A DNA stretch of 64,000 bases from Pochonia chlamydosporia 170 (taxonomy: Eukaryota; Ascomycota; Sordariomycetes; Hypocreales; Clavicipitaceae), in assembly GCF_001653235.2 (NCBI RefSeq), contig NC_035793.1, forward strand, positions 1,364,001 through 1,428,000, read 5' to 3'. Positions 45,344 through 56,652 of this stretch are shown here, piece by piece (the first letter of the stretch is position 1; every line of letters begins with the position of its first letter). The notes beneath the pieces were generated by a model. The model was not told the origin of the DNA, ran no database searches, and was given only the letters and a program-made list of their open reading frames with translations. A program made the position numbers and the translations under genes.

Positions 45344-47053
45344 TCACCTCCTCTTCAGCGTCACTGCCCCCACGGCCAAAACTTCTATCCTCCCAGCGTA
45401 CAAACTCATCATATGCGCCACCGGATCCCCCCAAATCACACCCCTTAACTGGTCCTCCCTACACGTCACTGCCACGACGCCTTCCTCCAATCTCTCCCTG
45501 ACGGTCTTGTAATCCGTCGCTATGGCATGAGGATCTCCTGTCCGCAGAACAACTATCCTCCCGGCGTTGCTGAGTGTTGAAGGCGGGACTTTCCACTCTG
45601 GTCTACGGTATTTCCTGTCCTTTGAAGATGCAGACTTTGGTGGCGGGTTGGTCAGCAGCTCAATAAGCGACCGGACGTAGGACTTTGATGCGCGGGCCAC
45701 AGGGTCCCCTTCGTTGATGAAGCTTAGAAAGAGGCTCCTTTTCAGTTCCTTCCTCTTCGGTGTCTCTAATGGCAGGAGGCTTATGGGCGGCGCGCCAAAC
45801 GTGACGCAGTGTATGCGCTTGAAACATCCAGCCAGCAGAGTCAATTCGCTGTCGATCCGACTTAGCATGTGGCTGTACAGCAGGGCTGCTATTGCGCCGC
45901 CGGCAGAATGGCCCGTCATGAGGAGCGAGTAGCCTGCTCTTCCGGGATCTTCTTCCAGCAGCTGTCGTAGTCTTACGGCAACGGGTTTGACCATTTTGCG
46001 AGCCACGGAGAGGAAGCCCGCGTGGCAGTAGTTGCCCTCGTCGTCGAGGAAGTTTGTGGGTGCTGAAGGCGCCATGTTGAGGTTGACGGCCCAGTCGGAG
46101 AAGGAAGCGGTGCCGCGAATGGCAAAGACAATGGTGTGTGCGTGGTCCATGGAAACGGATTTGATGCGCATGGCTTTGGTGTTGTTGCGGAGGGAGGAAG
46201 GGATGTAGGTGTTTAGTTCGTGGGCTTGGGGGGTTGTGTAGACGTTATGGGAGTATTGGGCAGCTAGGCAGAGGAGCGGCCATGTTGCCATGTATCTGGA
46301 CTTGTCAGTTTGGGAAGAGATATGAGGAGTGGTGTTGTTTGGGGATAGGACTTACAGACGGAGAGGGGGTAGATTCATGGGTAGTTTGGAGTTGGCGTAT
46401 AGTTCGACCTTGGAGAAATAGTTTCCGGATACAACTGACGCCGCGACATGGGCTGTTTGCGAAGACTGTGCCTTTTTCTTCTGATCGCCAGAGCGCTTCT
46501 TTCCGAATCCCAGTGCCCGGTCTGTATTTTCAGCTGGCTCTATTGGAGGTTGGGGGTTGTATGGGACGAGACTATTCTGGGGAGTGGGCTCTTGACACAG
46601 GAAGAGACTCTTCTCGTGGCCGGAGAGACTTTCGCAATCTATGAGCGTCATGACGCTGTCGAAGCGGGTGCGGATATCATCGTACGCTGCGGATGCGACG
46701 TTTGTAGACGAAGCGAGTTGTTTACGTAGCGCAGCGGTATTGGTAGGTATCAGGTCTTGCGCGAGGTCGACCATGGAGTTTGAGAAGCGGCCGAGGTTGA
46801 ATGCATCTTGGCGAGGTGGGCTGGATTGATATTGCGGCGTGGGAGTGTAAGCTGGTGGAGCTGGGAGATGATAGGAGGAGGCGCTGTGATTGAAATGCGG
46901 TTGCGAAGTAGCTGGGTGATGGATGTTGATTCGTGATGGTTTTGGTTGAGGTGCAGGAGATGTGTAGACGTTGGGAGGTGATGTCAGTGAAGCGGGTTTG
47001 AGGTTGGACTTGGACAGCTTTTGCTGCTTTGGCTTGGAGCTGAAGAAGCCCAT
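45344..47053 (-). CDS. class 3 lipase-like alpha/beta hydrolase with long disordered N-terminus
   Basis: Two exons on minus: 47053-46356 and 46295-45344; 549 aa. Residues 1-230 begin MGFFSSKPKQQKLSK and are Pro/Ser/Gln-rich with a few helical patches. The hydrolase domain starts at MATWPLLCLAAQYS. Catalytic parts are the oxyanion-hole strand IVFAIRGTASFSDW, the nucleophile Ser363 in MTGHSAGG, an Asp in INEGDPVARA and a His in GDPVAHMMSLY. This order is that of fungal class 3 (triacylglycerol) lipases. Unlike secreted members it has no signal peptide, so it is likely intracellular, acting on membrane lipids or lipid droplets; the N-terminal glycine-led MGFFSSK could be myristoylated, which is inference. 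It diverges from the MFS gene at 48041. Confidence 0.88.
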
Positions 47054-48040
47054 GGCGGAGAGGTAGTCATTGATTAGAATTAGAACCTGGAGTTGCGCAT
47101 TCTACAATAGAGGTATGCGATGAAATTGTAAAGGCAAGAAATCTGAGGTGGTTGCTCATGAGGGGAGACATGCCATCTTCTTGGTTTATTCACTCACATG
47201 GCCCGAAAATGCCGAATGAACCATGTCTCAGCTCTATTGAATGGCGCATCGTGGTCACTCACGATGAATGGACTGAACTCATTGCCACTACAGGAACCTT
47301 ATGCACGCTAGAAGAACAGGCACAGCCATCCGTCCAGTCTTGGCGCAGTTTTAGCTTGGGCTGTTGATCCTTGGACGTGGTTTGCTGCCACTTTGGCGAT
47401 GTGATTCGCTGCGCTTGGACGGCTTCATCTGCAGGAGTCTTTGGGGTTGGCGAATGGCGATGCGGAGTTGAGCTGGGCGGTTAGAGGTGCGCAGGTTGGC
47501 ATTTGCTTCTATGGGGTTTTATTTTTCAGTTTTGGGTTGACTTTCATCGCTTCTAAGCATACTTCACTTTGTTTAGGCAATGTAGAGTAGTTTGAATTGA
47601 TGACGATTGATAACATGGACAACCAAGTTACATTGCCACCAGACTGTTCTAAGCCTCAGTACGCGTTGCTACCAGGCTAGCAGTTAGTTTGCGGATTTAG
47701 TAGTTGTTTTCCATCCCCATGTTCTATTTTTGGAAGTGGAAGTATAGATCTTCAACGTCGTGTGAAAGCTTCATTATCACAAATTGCACAGAACAGAATT
47801 CACGTTGACGAGTTTCTAAACTGCAAATAATTACTTGCAGCCTCTTTTAGTCCCTTCACTCTCTCCCTGTCCCTCTGCCAAGCATGGGTGCCTAGTTAAA
47901 TATTGAAACTTCGGAAGTCGCGGTGATGACGTGAGATGAACCAGGATCTGATAACTGACAACTACCCAACTCTCAACTCAAACTCAAACTCTTCCATATT
48001 TAAACTTCAAATAGCACATCTCGCCAACACCTCGCCCATA
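47054..48040. other. divergent promoter between lipase and MFS transporter
   Basis: 987 bp. The MFS frame stays open upstream to 47936, but that stretch is Asn/Ser-rich leader and is not counted as coding. Nothing else recognised. Confidence 0.45.
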
Positions 48041-49952
48041 ATGTCTCAAACAGAAACCATACAAGTCATACACCAAACCCCAATTCCAACCCAATCCCAC
48101 GACGAAATCTACCACCCAAACCAACAAAACGCTCAGGATGCATCTAATCCAGCCGAATCACCACATCCCCCCTCCCTCTCCCTCACCAACATCCAAATCC
48201 TCACAATAATGACCTCCCTCTGCGCATGTATATTCATCGCCGCCCTCGACGTCACCATCGTCACGACCGCCCTCCCCACCATCACCGCCCACTTCAAGTC
48301 CAACTCGGCATATACATGGATCGGCACGGCTTTCGTGCTCGCCCACACGGCCAGCACACCCTCCTGGGGCAAGATATCCGACATTTGGGGCCGCAAGCCA
48401 GTCATGCTAGTTGCCAATGCCATCTTCTTCGCAGGCAGCCTCGTGTGTGCGCTCGTCGATGAGCTGGATGTCTTTATTGCGGGACGGGCGATCCAGGGTC
48501 TGGGGGCGGGCGGCATGCAGACCATGGTGAATATCTGTATAAGTGATTTGTTTAGCCAGCGGGATAGGGGCGTGTATTACGGTTTGACATCGGTGGTTTG
48601 GGCTGTGGCAAGTGGTGTTGGGCCTGTTATCGGAGGGGCGTTTACCACAAAGTTGAGGTGAGTTTTGGACTTGAGCTGATGATTGTAGTGCTGACTTGGA
48701 TAGTTGGCGGTGGTGTTTTTGGATCAATTGTGAGTGCTATGTTGTTGAGTATCAGAGCCTGGGCTGACGGGGTGTAGTGCCGATAATTGGAGCTGTGTTT
48801 GTGCTGCTCTTGGTTTCTCTCAAGTTGCCGACGCCGAATACGTCTATTCGAGCTGGTCTTAAGGCGATTGACTGGTCGGGAAGTTTTCTCATCGCAGGAG
48901 GTACATTGATGCTCCTTCTGGGCTTGTACCTCGGTGGCATTCACGATCCGTGGAACTCGGCCACAGTGGTGTCGCTTATTGTGTTTGGTATAGTCACTGC
49001 AGGGTTATTCATCCTGAACGAGTGGAAGATGGCATCTTACCCCGTTATCCCTATCCACCTGTTCCGGAGTGTCTCTTCAGCTGCCGCCTACGCACTCTGC
49101 TTTTTCCATGGATTCGTCTTCCTCGGCACGGCGTACTATCTACCCTTGTACTTTCAGGCCGTTCTCCTGGCCAGCCCCCTGGTATCAGGCGTCTACCTGC
49201 TGCCGTTCATAGTGTCATCGTGTGTAGTCGCCGCTCTCACGGGACTGTATATCCAGAAGACTGGCAAGTATATGCCCGCCATGTATATCGGCCTTGTAAC
49301 CATGACGCTTGGCATCGGTCTGCTCATCGACATCGGCGTCGACAAGAACTGGGGCAAGATTATTGGGTTCCAGGTTATTGCTGGTGCTGGCGTCGGTATG
49401 AACTGGGAGGGACCTCTGCTTGCTGTTCAGGCGGTGTTGCCGTCGCGGGATGTCGCTGCGGCTACGACTACCATGGGGTTTATGAGGACGATTTCGACCG
49501 CCATTTCGGTTGTTATTGGTGGCGTGGTGTTCCAGAACCAAATGAATACCAAGCAGGGCTACTTGAAGGAGAAGCTTGGTGCGGAACTAGCCGCGGCGTT
49601 TGATGGTGCGAATGCTACGTTTAACGTTGAGGTGGTTAAGACGTTGCCTGAGGAGCAGCAGTTTTTTGTTAGGACAGCGTTTTACGAGAGCATGAGAACA
49701 ATGTGGATTGTGGTGAGTTTCAGGTTTTGGTTGCTGATGTTGATGCCTGCTAATGTGAAATAGTACGTTGGACTATCTGCGCTGGCATTGGTATTGGGGT
49801 TTCTCGTTCGCGGACACCATCTCAGCAAGGAGCACCAAATTACGGAGCCGGGACTCCGAGAAGAAGGTTCCGGATCGTCAGAGCCAGTTCACACTACAGG
49901 GCGAGTTGCAAGTGAAGCCCACGAGATGCAACTCACTTCGCGAAGAGCATAA
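48041..49952 (+). CDS. MFS transporter, 14-helix drug:H+ antiporter type (DHA2)
   Basis: Four exons: 48041-48657, 48704-48729 (26 nt), 48778-49712, 49764-49952; 588 aa. After a hydrophilic N-terminus come helices starting with ILTIMTSLCACIFIAALDVTIVTTALP, the DHA2-type first helix, then the motif A region GKISDIWGRKPVML, the motif B-like GRAIQGLGAGG, and the antiporter motif C GVGPVIGGAF. About 14 membrane segments can be followed. The 26-nt exon codes the conserved SWRWCFWIN turn, confirming the splicing. Such proteins export toxins, drugs or small metabolites across the plasma membrane; the substrate is unknown. The start at 48041 was chosen over an in-frame ATG at 47936. It ends 87 bp from the stop of the adenine deaminase on the other strand. 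Confidence 0.9.
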
Positions 49953-50039
49953 CTCGTAACAAGTTACATTATAGAGTATATATAGATCTACATTTAGACA
50001 TGCAATTTGGAAATCTTGTTCCATTTTAGAGCAAGTTAT

Positions 50040-51128
50040 CTAGTTAGTATCAATAGTATCCAACTCTGTGTAAATATCCTTCTTAGTCTGTTCATCAGCC
50101 CAACACATATCCACAGCATTCCTCGCCAGTTGCACCATTTCTGCCTTGGACAGCCCACCGTAATGATACGTCTTTTCCTGATTCCCATCAATCCACACAT
50201 CATGCATATACACAGGATCATCACTGTTAATACAGTACTTGACACCCCTGTCCAGCAGCTGCCGCAACTTAGGAAACAGCACCTCCGTCGCCGTCCGTCG
50301 ATGATACGCATGCGGACAGAGCGTCAAGCCAACACCCCTTGCCTTCAAACCTTCCACCAGCTCCTCTCGATCAAGAACATCCAATCCATGGTCGATCCTC
50401 TCGATACCAACATCAAAAATCGCCTGACGAATATGCTCATGCGTATCCTTCTGCCCAAAGTCGCAATGCGTCGTGATATGCAACCCATCCTCCTTGGCAC
50501 GCGCAAAAGCATCCTTAAACAAAACAGGCGGTCGTTCAAACGCATTGCTCGCCAGTCCTACCGCGTGGAATAGCCCATGTCCACCTTTACACGTCGCCCA
50601 CGGCAAGGCAGTCTGATATGCGGCCTCGCCATCCTCAACGGGTTCATCTCGCAGGAAGCAGAATATCCACTGGGACTTGACGCCGTACTTTTCTGCGCCG
50701 TCCCTCTGCGCTCTCAGATAGCCGTTTAGGACGGCATCTGCCGCCACTCCCCTTCGCGTGTGGGCCTGGATGTCGAAGAAGGGCTCGACGTACCGCACGT
50801 TCATGGCCTGGCAGCGCTTGAGGTAGTCCATGGCTAGGTCGTAGAAGTCTTGTTCTTTGAGGAGAACCTCGCAGCCCGCGAAGTAGGCTTCCAGGAAGGT
50901 GGGCACATCTTTGCGGCCGCCTAGCTCGGGGCGGTGGTTGTATGTGACTTTGTAGGATTGTAGGAGCTCGTCGTAGGTGGTGTAGGTTTGGTCTTTGAAT
51001 TTGAGGGGGATGTTGTTGCGTTGGGCGAGGGTCCAGCGGAGGAGAGGCTGGAGGGTGCCTTCGATGTGGATGTGGAGTTCGACTTTGGGGAGGGAGGCGA
51101 TGAAGGGGGATATTTGGAGGTTGTTCAT
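50040..51128 (-). CDS. AAH1: adenine deaminase (adenosine-deaminase family, Aah1 type)
   Basis: Single exon, 362 aa from the ATG at 51128; the 30 codons upstream are a His/Ser/Thr-rich run from the promoter repeat and are not counted. It converts adenine to hypoxanthine and ammonia in purine salvage. Zinc ligands and catalytic residues: HIHIEG (His19, His21), ITTHCDFG, ERIDHGLDV and NSDDPVY. The block VRYVEPFFDIQAHTRRG and the moderate length point to the adenine-specific fungal and bacterial branch and away from adenosine deaminase; this subfamily call is from motif reading. Other readable blocks are LTLCPHAYHRR and the C-terminal helix AEMVQLARNAVDMCW. It diverges from a Dal5-like permease over 1 kb containing GATA sites, which fits use of purines as a nitrogen source. 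Confidence 0.9.
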   Translation of the reverse strand: MNNLQISPFIASLPKVELHIHIEGTLQPLLRWTLAQRNNIPLKFKDQTYTTYDELLQSYKVTYNHRPELGGRKDVPTFLEAYFAGCEVLLKEQDFYDLAMDYLKRCQAMNVRYVEPFFDIQAHTRRGVAADAVLNGYLRAQRDGAEKYGVKSQWIFCFLRDEPVEDGEAAYQTALPWATCKGGHGLFHAVGLASNAFERPPVLFKDAFARAKEDGLHITTHCDFGQKDTHEHIRQAIFDVGIERIDHGLDVLDREELVEGLKARGVGLTLCPHAYHRRTATEVLFPKLRQLLDRGVKYCINSDDPVYMHDVWIDGNQEKTYHYGGLSKAEMVQLARNAVDMCWADEQTKKDIYTELDTIDTN

Positions 51129-52128
51129 TGTGGTGGACGAGGAGGTGGTGGTGAGAATGAAGGTGAGGGTTTGTGATGGTGAGAGTGGTGATGGATGGTG
51201 GTGGTGGTGAGGACACACAGCTTGTTTCTTTTCAATTGGTGGCCATCAACACGACATACTTTAATCTGATAGATCAGTTATCTTACACTTTGTTTTTTTC
51301 TTTCCTTTTTTCCCTTCTCTTTCTGCAGATCGGCCAGCTCCGGTCCCGGCTACGGTATCCTTATCATGCTCCATCAAGCTGTCGTGTCGGCAAAGCATTG
51401 TTTGCGCCGGCATGTGGAGTGACAGGTTGAAGCTGGTTGAGCTGGTTCCGTTTAAATACTTTAGTTTGCTTTCCAAATACGCGATCAAGACTCATAATCC
51501 CGGCTATAACTGGCGGGAATGGGCGGAATGGATGAAGTGAATGTCGTTTATCCACCTGTCTAGCAGGAAGATGCTGATGTTCCCCCACAAAACCGCCACA
51601 CGGAATCCATGGCCGCGGATTTGCAACAGGCCATTGACATCGCAGGGCTAATTAACCATGGCTTGCATGGAGTGGATGGTTCAAGCTCGGATGTCGTCCG
51701 TCAAATCGACCACACATGATAGAGACAACCAGCCGTCTTATCAGGTGCAATGCGCGGTATTCGCGAATATCCCTGGAACAGATTACCTACTAGATAATCT
51801 TAGTGCCCTTGACCACGCGACGTGTGGATTATATTGACTATTTTGACCCTATTACCAGACATCTTGAGTTGGATTGACTTGTCGACAACAATGAACCCCC
51901 CACACTTCAACTCCAACTTGCATCCAGAAGTCCCCATTTCCAACCCCCCAACATCCAACCCTCCATGTTCTCCCCGGCACGACTCGCATCTCCAATTTGG
52001 GAAGTGGTTGACTGACTCCCGTTTGCCGACGTCGGTTAGCTTGCCTTTTCGGCTCATGCCTGCTGATAAGCGTACCAGCATGTTGTTGCTACCTTTTTGT
52101 GAGGCTGTCGTCGCGTACTTATTGAGAC
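51129..52128. promoter_or_regulatory. 1-kb divergent promoter with GATA-type sites
   Basis: It separates the adenine deaminase (-) and the Dal5-like permease (+). HGATAR sites: TTATCT 51278-51283, TTATCA 51361-51366, TTATCA 51738-51743, AGATAA 51792-51797, TGATAA 52064-52069. Chance would give about three per kb, so five is a mild excess. GGTGGTG repeats lie next to the deaminase start. Confidence 0.4.
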
Positions 52129-53849
52129 ATGGCCCTCCTCCCTACGGACCAGACCGATGCGGACGTTGCTCATCTACAAGCCTCAGAAGTTGATCCTCTC
52201 CTTGGGCCTCGCACCATGGCTGAACCTTCGCAGGATCCGTCGCGTTTGGAGACGGCACCCGATGCGGGTGTGGCTCGTCGTGTCTTGAAAAAGATTGACA
52301 GAGCGATTATTCCGTTGCTGTTTGTCACGTACATGCTCAATTTTATGGATAAGATCATCCTGTCGAGCGCAGCTGTGTTTGGACTGCGCGATGATAATGT
52401 GAGTGCCCTCAGCTACAGACATCTTGTCATTGGGATTTTGATGCTAACTTTTTTGGTTTCAGCACCTCGTCGGGCAGCAGTATAGCTGGGTGTCCAGCAT
52501 CTTTGTAAGATTACATTGCACCCATCTTGTCCATGCTTGTAATACTAACGATGTCTCAGTATTTTGGGTACCTTGTTTGGGAATATCCCACGACTATCCT
52601 GATTGCCCGCCTACCCACCGGCAAGTATCTCACCGCAAACACTCTCTTCTGGGGAGCGGTCGTTGCCTTGACGGCTGCTTGCAGGAACTTTGGCGGTCTC
52701 ATGGCTGTTCGTTTCCTCTTGGGTGTCGCCGAAGCCACCATCACGCCTGGGTTCATGTTTTTGACATCAACATGGTACACCCGTGATGAGATGCCCACCC
52801 GTGTAGGTATCTGGTTTGCCGGAAACTCTGTCGGTGGACTGGTATCAAGCCTACTTGCCTTTGGCGTTGGACATATCAAAGACGATGTTCATCCTTGGAG
52901 ATGGATGTACATCATTCTCGGGGTCGCCACCTTTCTCTGGGCGATCCCCATGTTCTTCTTCCTGCCTGACAGCATTTCGAAAGCAAAGTTTCTCACTCCC
53001 GAGGAACGACAAATTGCAAAGAACCGTGTCATCATCGCAGGTACCGGTTCAACCGAGAATTCATCCTGGAAATGGGACCAAGTAGTAGAGTGCCTCATCG
53101 ACCCCAAGTCCTGGCTCATCTTCTTTATCAGTCTCTTGACGCAGATTCCCAACGGCGGAACTCAGGGCTTCTCAAACATCATCATCCAATCCTTTCACTT
53201 CACCAACCTCCAATCCACGCTCATCAACATCCCCTACTCTCTCATCACGGCCGGTGTCATCGCCGGCGTGGGCCACCTCTCCGGCCGTTTCCGCAAACTC
53301 AACTGCCTTCTCATCGTTGCCGTCGTGATGCCCTGCGTCGTCGGTGCGGCCATCATCTACCGCCGAGGCAGTGTATCTCATGGCGTCCAACTATTCGCCT
53401 ACTTCCTCCTATCCACTGGACCTGCCGCAATGCCACTCGCCATGTCTCTAGTGCAGTCTAACTTCCGCGGCGTCACTAAGAAAATGACCATTACGGCCAT
53501 GCAGTTCATCGCCTACTGTACGGGGAATATTGTTGGGCCGCAGCTCTTCCGCCAAACCGAGGCGCCAACGTACGAGTCTGCTTTTCAGGCCATCATGATT
53601 TGCTATGCGCTGGCGATAACCCTGGCCGTGGCGCTCAGATTCTACTTGCAGTGGGTGAATGCGAAAAGGACTAGGGAAGAAGGGTTTGAGGGTAGTGCTG
53701 GTGCTGCTGGTGCGGTTGCTGATGGGAAGATGCCTACACAGCTTACTGGGAGGGATGTTGCTGAGGCGGCGACGGAAGTGCAGCTTCGGCCGGAGGATTA
53801 TGAGGATGTGACGGATTGGAAAATGGTGGGGTTCAGATATCGTTTGTAA
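52129..53849 (+). CDS. MFS permease, Dal5/anion:cation symporter type
   Basis: Three exons: 52129-52398, 52463-52504 (42 nt), 52560-53849; 533 aa. The start helix LLFVTYMLNFMDKIILSSAAVFG carries the family's N-F-M-D-K motif, and exon 2 (HLVGQQYSWVSSIF) and YFGYLVWEYPTTILIARLP are typical of allantoate/nicotinate-type permeases. Further blocks are RFLLGVAEATITPGFM, WYTRDEMPTRVGIW, FFLPDSISKAKFL and the late NIVGPQLF(R) motif. Twelve helices can be followed, with both ends cytosolic. Dal5-family members import allantoate, ureidosuccinate, nicotinate, dipeptides or other organic anions; which one is open. Divergence from an adenine deaminase suggests a purine breakdown product such as allantoate, by inference. 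Confidence 0.9.
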
Positions 53850-54476
53850 TGCCATGGATTATAGAGCTTCATGTATGAAATTTCATGTGAGGATTGAAAT
53901 CGTTACCGTCACTTCAATGTTTGACTGTGCTAAAGTGCGGGCAAAGTATTAACCCCAAAGAACCCGGATTGGGTATTTTCTACCTATATCTTGCGCAATC
54001 TACAGACGCAAAATAGGTACTGGGTAAAGATTAGCAATGCCTCTCTTTAATGGGAAGATGGGCGGGTAGCACAAACTCCAAGATTTGTGGTACATTATTG
54101 CCTAAAATCCCGGTAGGCGACTTTGCTCGCACCTTAGTACACTGAAAGGGATAGTCCCGGGCGTAGAATGATGTTGCGTAGGGTATCACAGCCAAATACA
54201 GGCCATCATTTCTTCGAGTCACCAGAGTTTGGCTGCAACATCAACGTCTGGTTCTTTGGTGTTGCGCAACAAACAGCCGCAGGCTGCCAACTCTGGTGGC
54301 GGTGGCGGTGGCGCACGGACCCCAGCTGCTGTTGCGGAACAGCCTTAATCCGGAAACGTCCCGGAAGCCTGACTTATGGAATTTCGCATGCCGGATTTCA
54401 CATTCGCAATCTTCATCAAGGAGCATATTCCCCTTGACCAGCAAAATCATCGTCTTGTCACCAAACAACCGCCACG
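53850..54476. other. intergenic region
   Basis: 627 bp between the Dal5-like permease and the branchpoint-bridging protein gene. No supported feature. Confidence 0.45.
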
Positions 54477-56652
54477 ATGTCGTGGAGAAATCAAGGCATC
54501 ACAGGCTCGAATAATATTCCTCTGGGCAAGCGTCGTTTCGCTGGCGACGATGAGGAAGTAGCCAGCCACGAACCGCCGCGAGGCCGCGACCCAGAACCCA
54601 GAAGCGAAGCAGATGGCCCTCGCCGTAGAAAGAAGCGCAACAGATGGGGTGACGCATCCGAGAACAAGGCTGCCGGCCTAATGGGCTTGCCCACCGCCAT
54701 CATGTCTAACATGACTAGCGAGCAGTTGGAAGCTTACACTTTGCATCTTCGTATCGAAGAAATCAGCCAGAAACTGCGTATTGACGATGTCGTCCCTGCC
54801 GACGGCGATAGGTATGTGGCTTCCCTTACCCCTTTCATCTCCCTTTCTTAGCGTATAACCTTGCCAACTGTTTGGTTTCCGCAGATCGCCCTCGCCAGCT
54901 CCCCAATACGATAACCACGGTCGACGTATCAACACGCGCGAATACCGATACCGCAAGAAGCTCGAGGACGAGCGACACAAGCTGATTGAAAAGGCTATGA
55001 AGACGATTCCTAACTATCATCCTCCCCAGGATTATCGCAGGCCCACCAAGACCCAGGAGAAGGTCTACGTACCTGTGAATGACTACCCGGAGATTAACTT
55101 CAGTATGATTGCTAACCCTTTAACCCTAACCAATGTTTCTGCTGCCCGAGTTTTTGTGTCCCCTCTTTGGAGTTTGGCCAGTATCGCTGCGACCTTGTGG
55201 AGGTGCTTTGAGATAACTGGTCCTTCGTCGAAATGGGCCTTGACTTTTGTTTCTTCCCTTTTCTTTTGGCCATTCCCCATTCCGCATATAACATGGAGCT
55301 GTGACAAGTTTTTATTTTCCTTCAGATACTAACACGTAGCTTTCTCCCCCTATCAAGTTGGCTTACTTATCGGACCTCGTGGTAATACACTCAAGAAAAT
55401 GGAGGGGGAATCTGGTGCCAAAATTGCTATCCGAGGAAAAGGCTCCGTCAAGGAGGGCAAAGGCCGCTCAGATGCCGCTCACTCAAGCAACCAGGAGGAG
55501 GACTTGCACTGTCTTATCATGGCAGACACGGAGGATAAGATCAACAAGGCGAAGCAGCTTATTCACAACGTCATTGAAACGGTAAGTCTACTGATCCCTG
55601 TCTTGGCCACCGACATTGTTATTTCGGAGATCATTTGGCTAACCTTGACAAACTTTAGGCGGCTTCCATCCCAGAAGGCCAGAACGAACTGAAGCGCAAT
55701 CAATTGCGAGAGCTAGCTGCGCTCAACGGTACTCTACGAGATGACGAGAACCAGGCTTGCCAAAACTGTGGCAAGATTGGCCACCGCAAGTACGACTGTC
55801 CCGAGCGCCAGAACTACACTGCCAGCATCATCTGCCGTGTTTGTGGTAACGCGGGACACATGGCCCGTGATTGTCCCGACCGACAGAGAGGTGCTAGCTG
55901 GCGAAACGATGGCCGGCCGGCAGGTAGACCCAATGGCGGGGATGCGGTTGATCGTGAAATGGAGGTAAGTCTCAGCCATGGCATTCCCTAATGCTTTTTG
56001 TCTACAGTATGATTTGAGTTCTAATGTGTTATCACAGCAACTCATGCAAGAACTCGGAGGAGGTGGTCCTCAAGCTCGAATTGAAGCCGGTCCTGGGGGC
56101 GGTGATCAAAACGGAGCAGATGTCAAGCCCTGGCAACGAGGACCTACTGGTGGCCCTGCTCCCTGGAGATCTCGCAACAACGACTCCCATGACGGCGAGT
56201 CTCGTGGATCTGGTGCCGCGCCACCCTGGGCTCGGGAACGAAACCGTGGTGGGCATGATCATGGAGACCGTGACCGGGATCGCGACCGAGACCGTGATAA
56301 CGGCTATGGTCAAGGTTACGGTTCTTCTGGATCCGGTGCTCCTCCTCCTTGGCAGCAGCAGCAGCAGCAACAGCAGTACCCGGCACCCGGAACCCAAGGC
56401 GGATACCCTGGATATGCTGGTTACGGCGGTTATGCACCTCCTCCTGGTATGGGCGCACCTCCAGGTCTTCCTCAGACTGGTGCCGGACTTGCAGCTCCCC
56501 CTGGCCTTGCAGGAGTAAATGCTCTAATTCAACAATATGCCGGCGCCGCTGGCCAAGCTCCTCCTCCGCCACCACCTTCGGGCGATGCGCCGCCGCCGCC
56601 TCCTCCCCCTCCTGGAAACCAGCCTCCCCCTCCACCGCCTCCCGGCGCTTGA
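54477..56652 (+). CDS. branchpoint-bridging protein (SF1/BBP, Msl5)
   Basis: Five exons: 54477-54811, 54885-55102, 55358-55581, 55659-55964, 56038-56652; 565 aa. It binds the intron branchpoint TACTAAC during early spliceosome assembly and bridges to U2AF. Visible in order: the U2AF ligand motif ([11 protein letters not shown]), a helix-hairpin region ([18 protein letters not shown]), the KH-QUA2 domain ([22 protein letters not shown], split here for length) around residues 178-260, two CCHC zinc knuckles ([14 protein letters not shown] and [14 protein letters not shown]), an RD-rich stretch, poly-Gln, and a proline-rich tail ([10 protein letters not shown]). All five parts agree with yeast Msl5 and human SF1. 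Intron 2 is 255 nt, the longest in the gene, and carries a perfect TACTAAC with two in-frame acceptors. Confidence 0.93.
55327..55357 (+). promoter_or_regulatory. branchpoint TACTAAC and competing 3' splice sites in BBP intron 2
   Basis: TACTAAC at 55327-55333. The first AG downstream (55338-55339) is only about 7 nt from the branch A; the next (55356-55357) is 25 nt away and restores the conserved Ile-Gly of the KH domain. The two sites differ by 18 nt, so both keep the frame. Confidence 0.7.

Noticed and set aside
51681..51691. GGTTCAAGCTC resembling a tRNA B box
   Set aside because: Last positions do not fit the consensus and no A box or cloverleaf arms could be paired around it.
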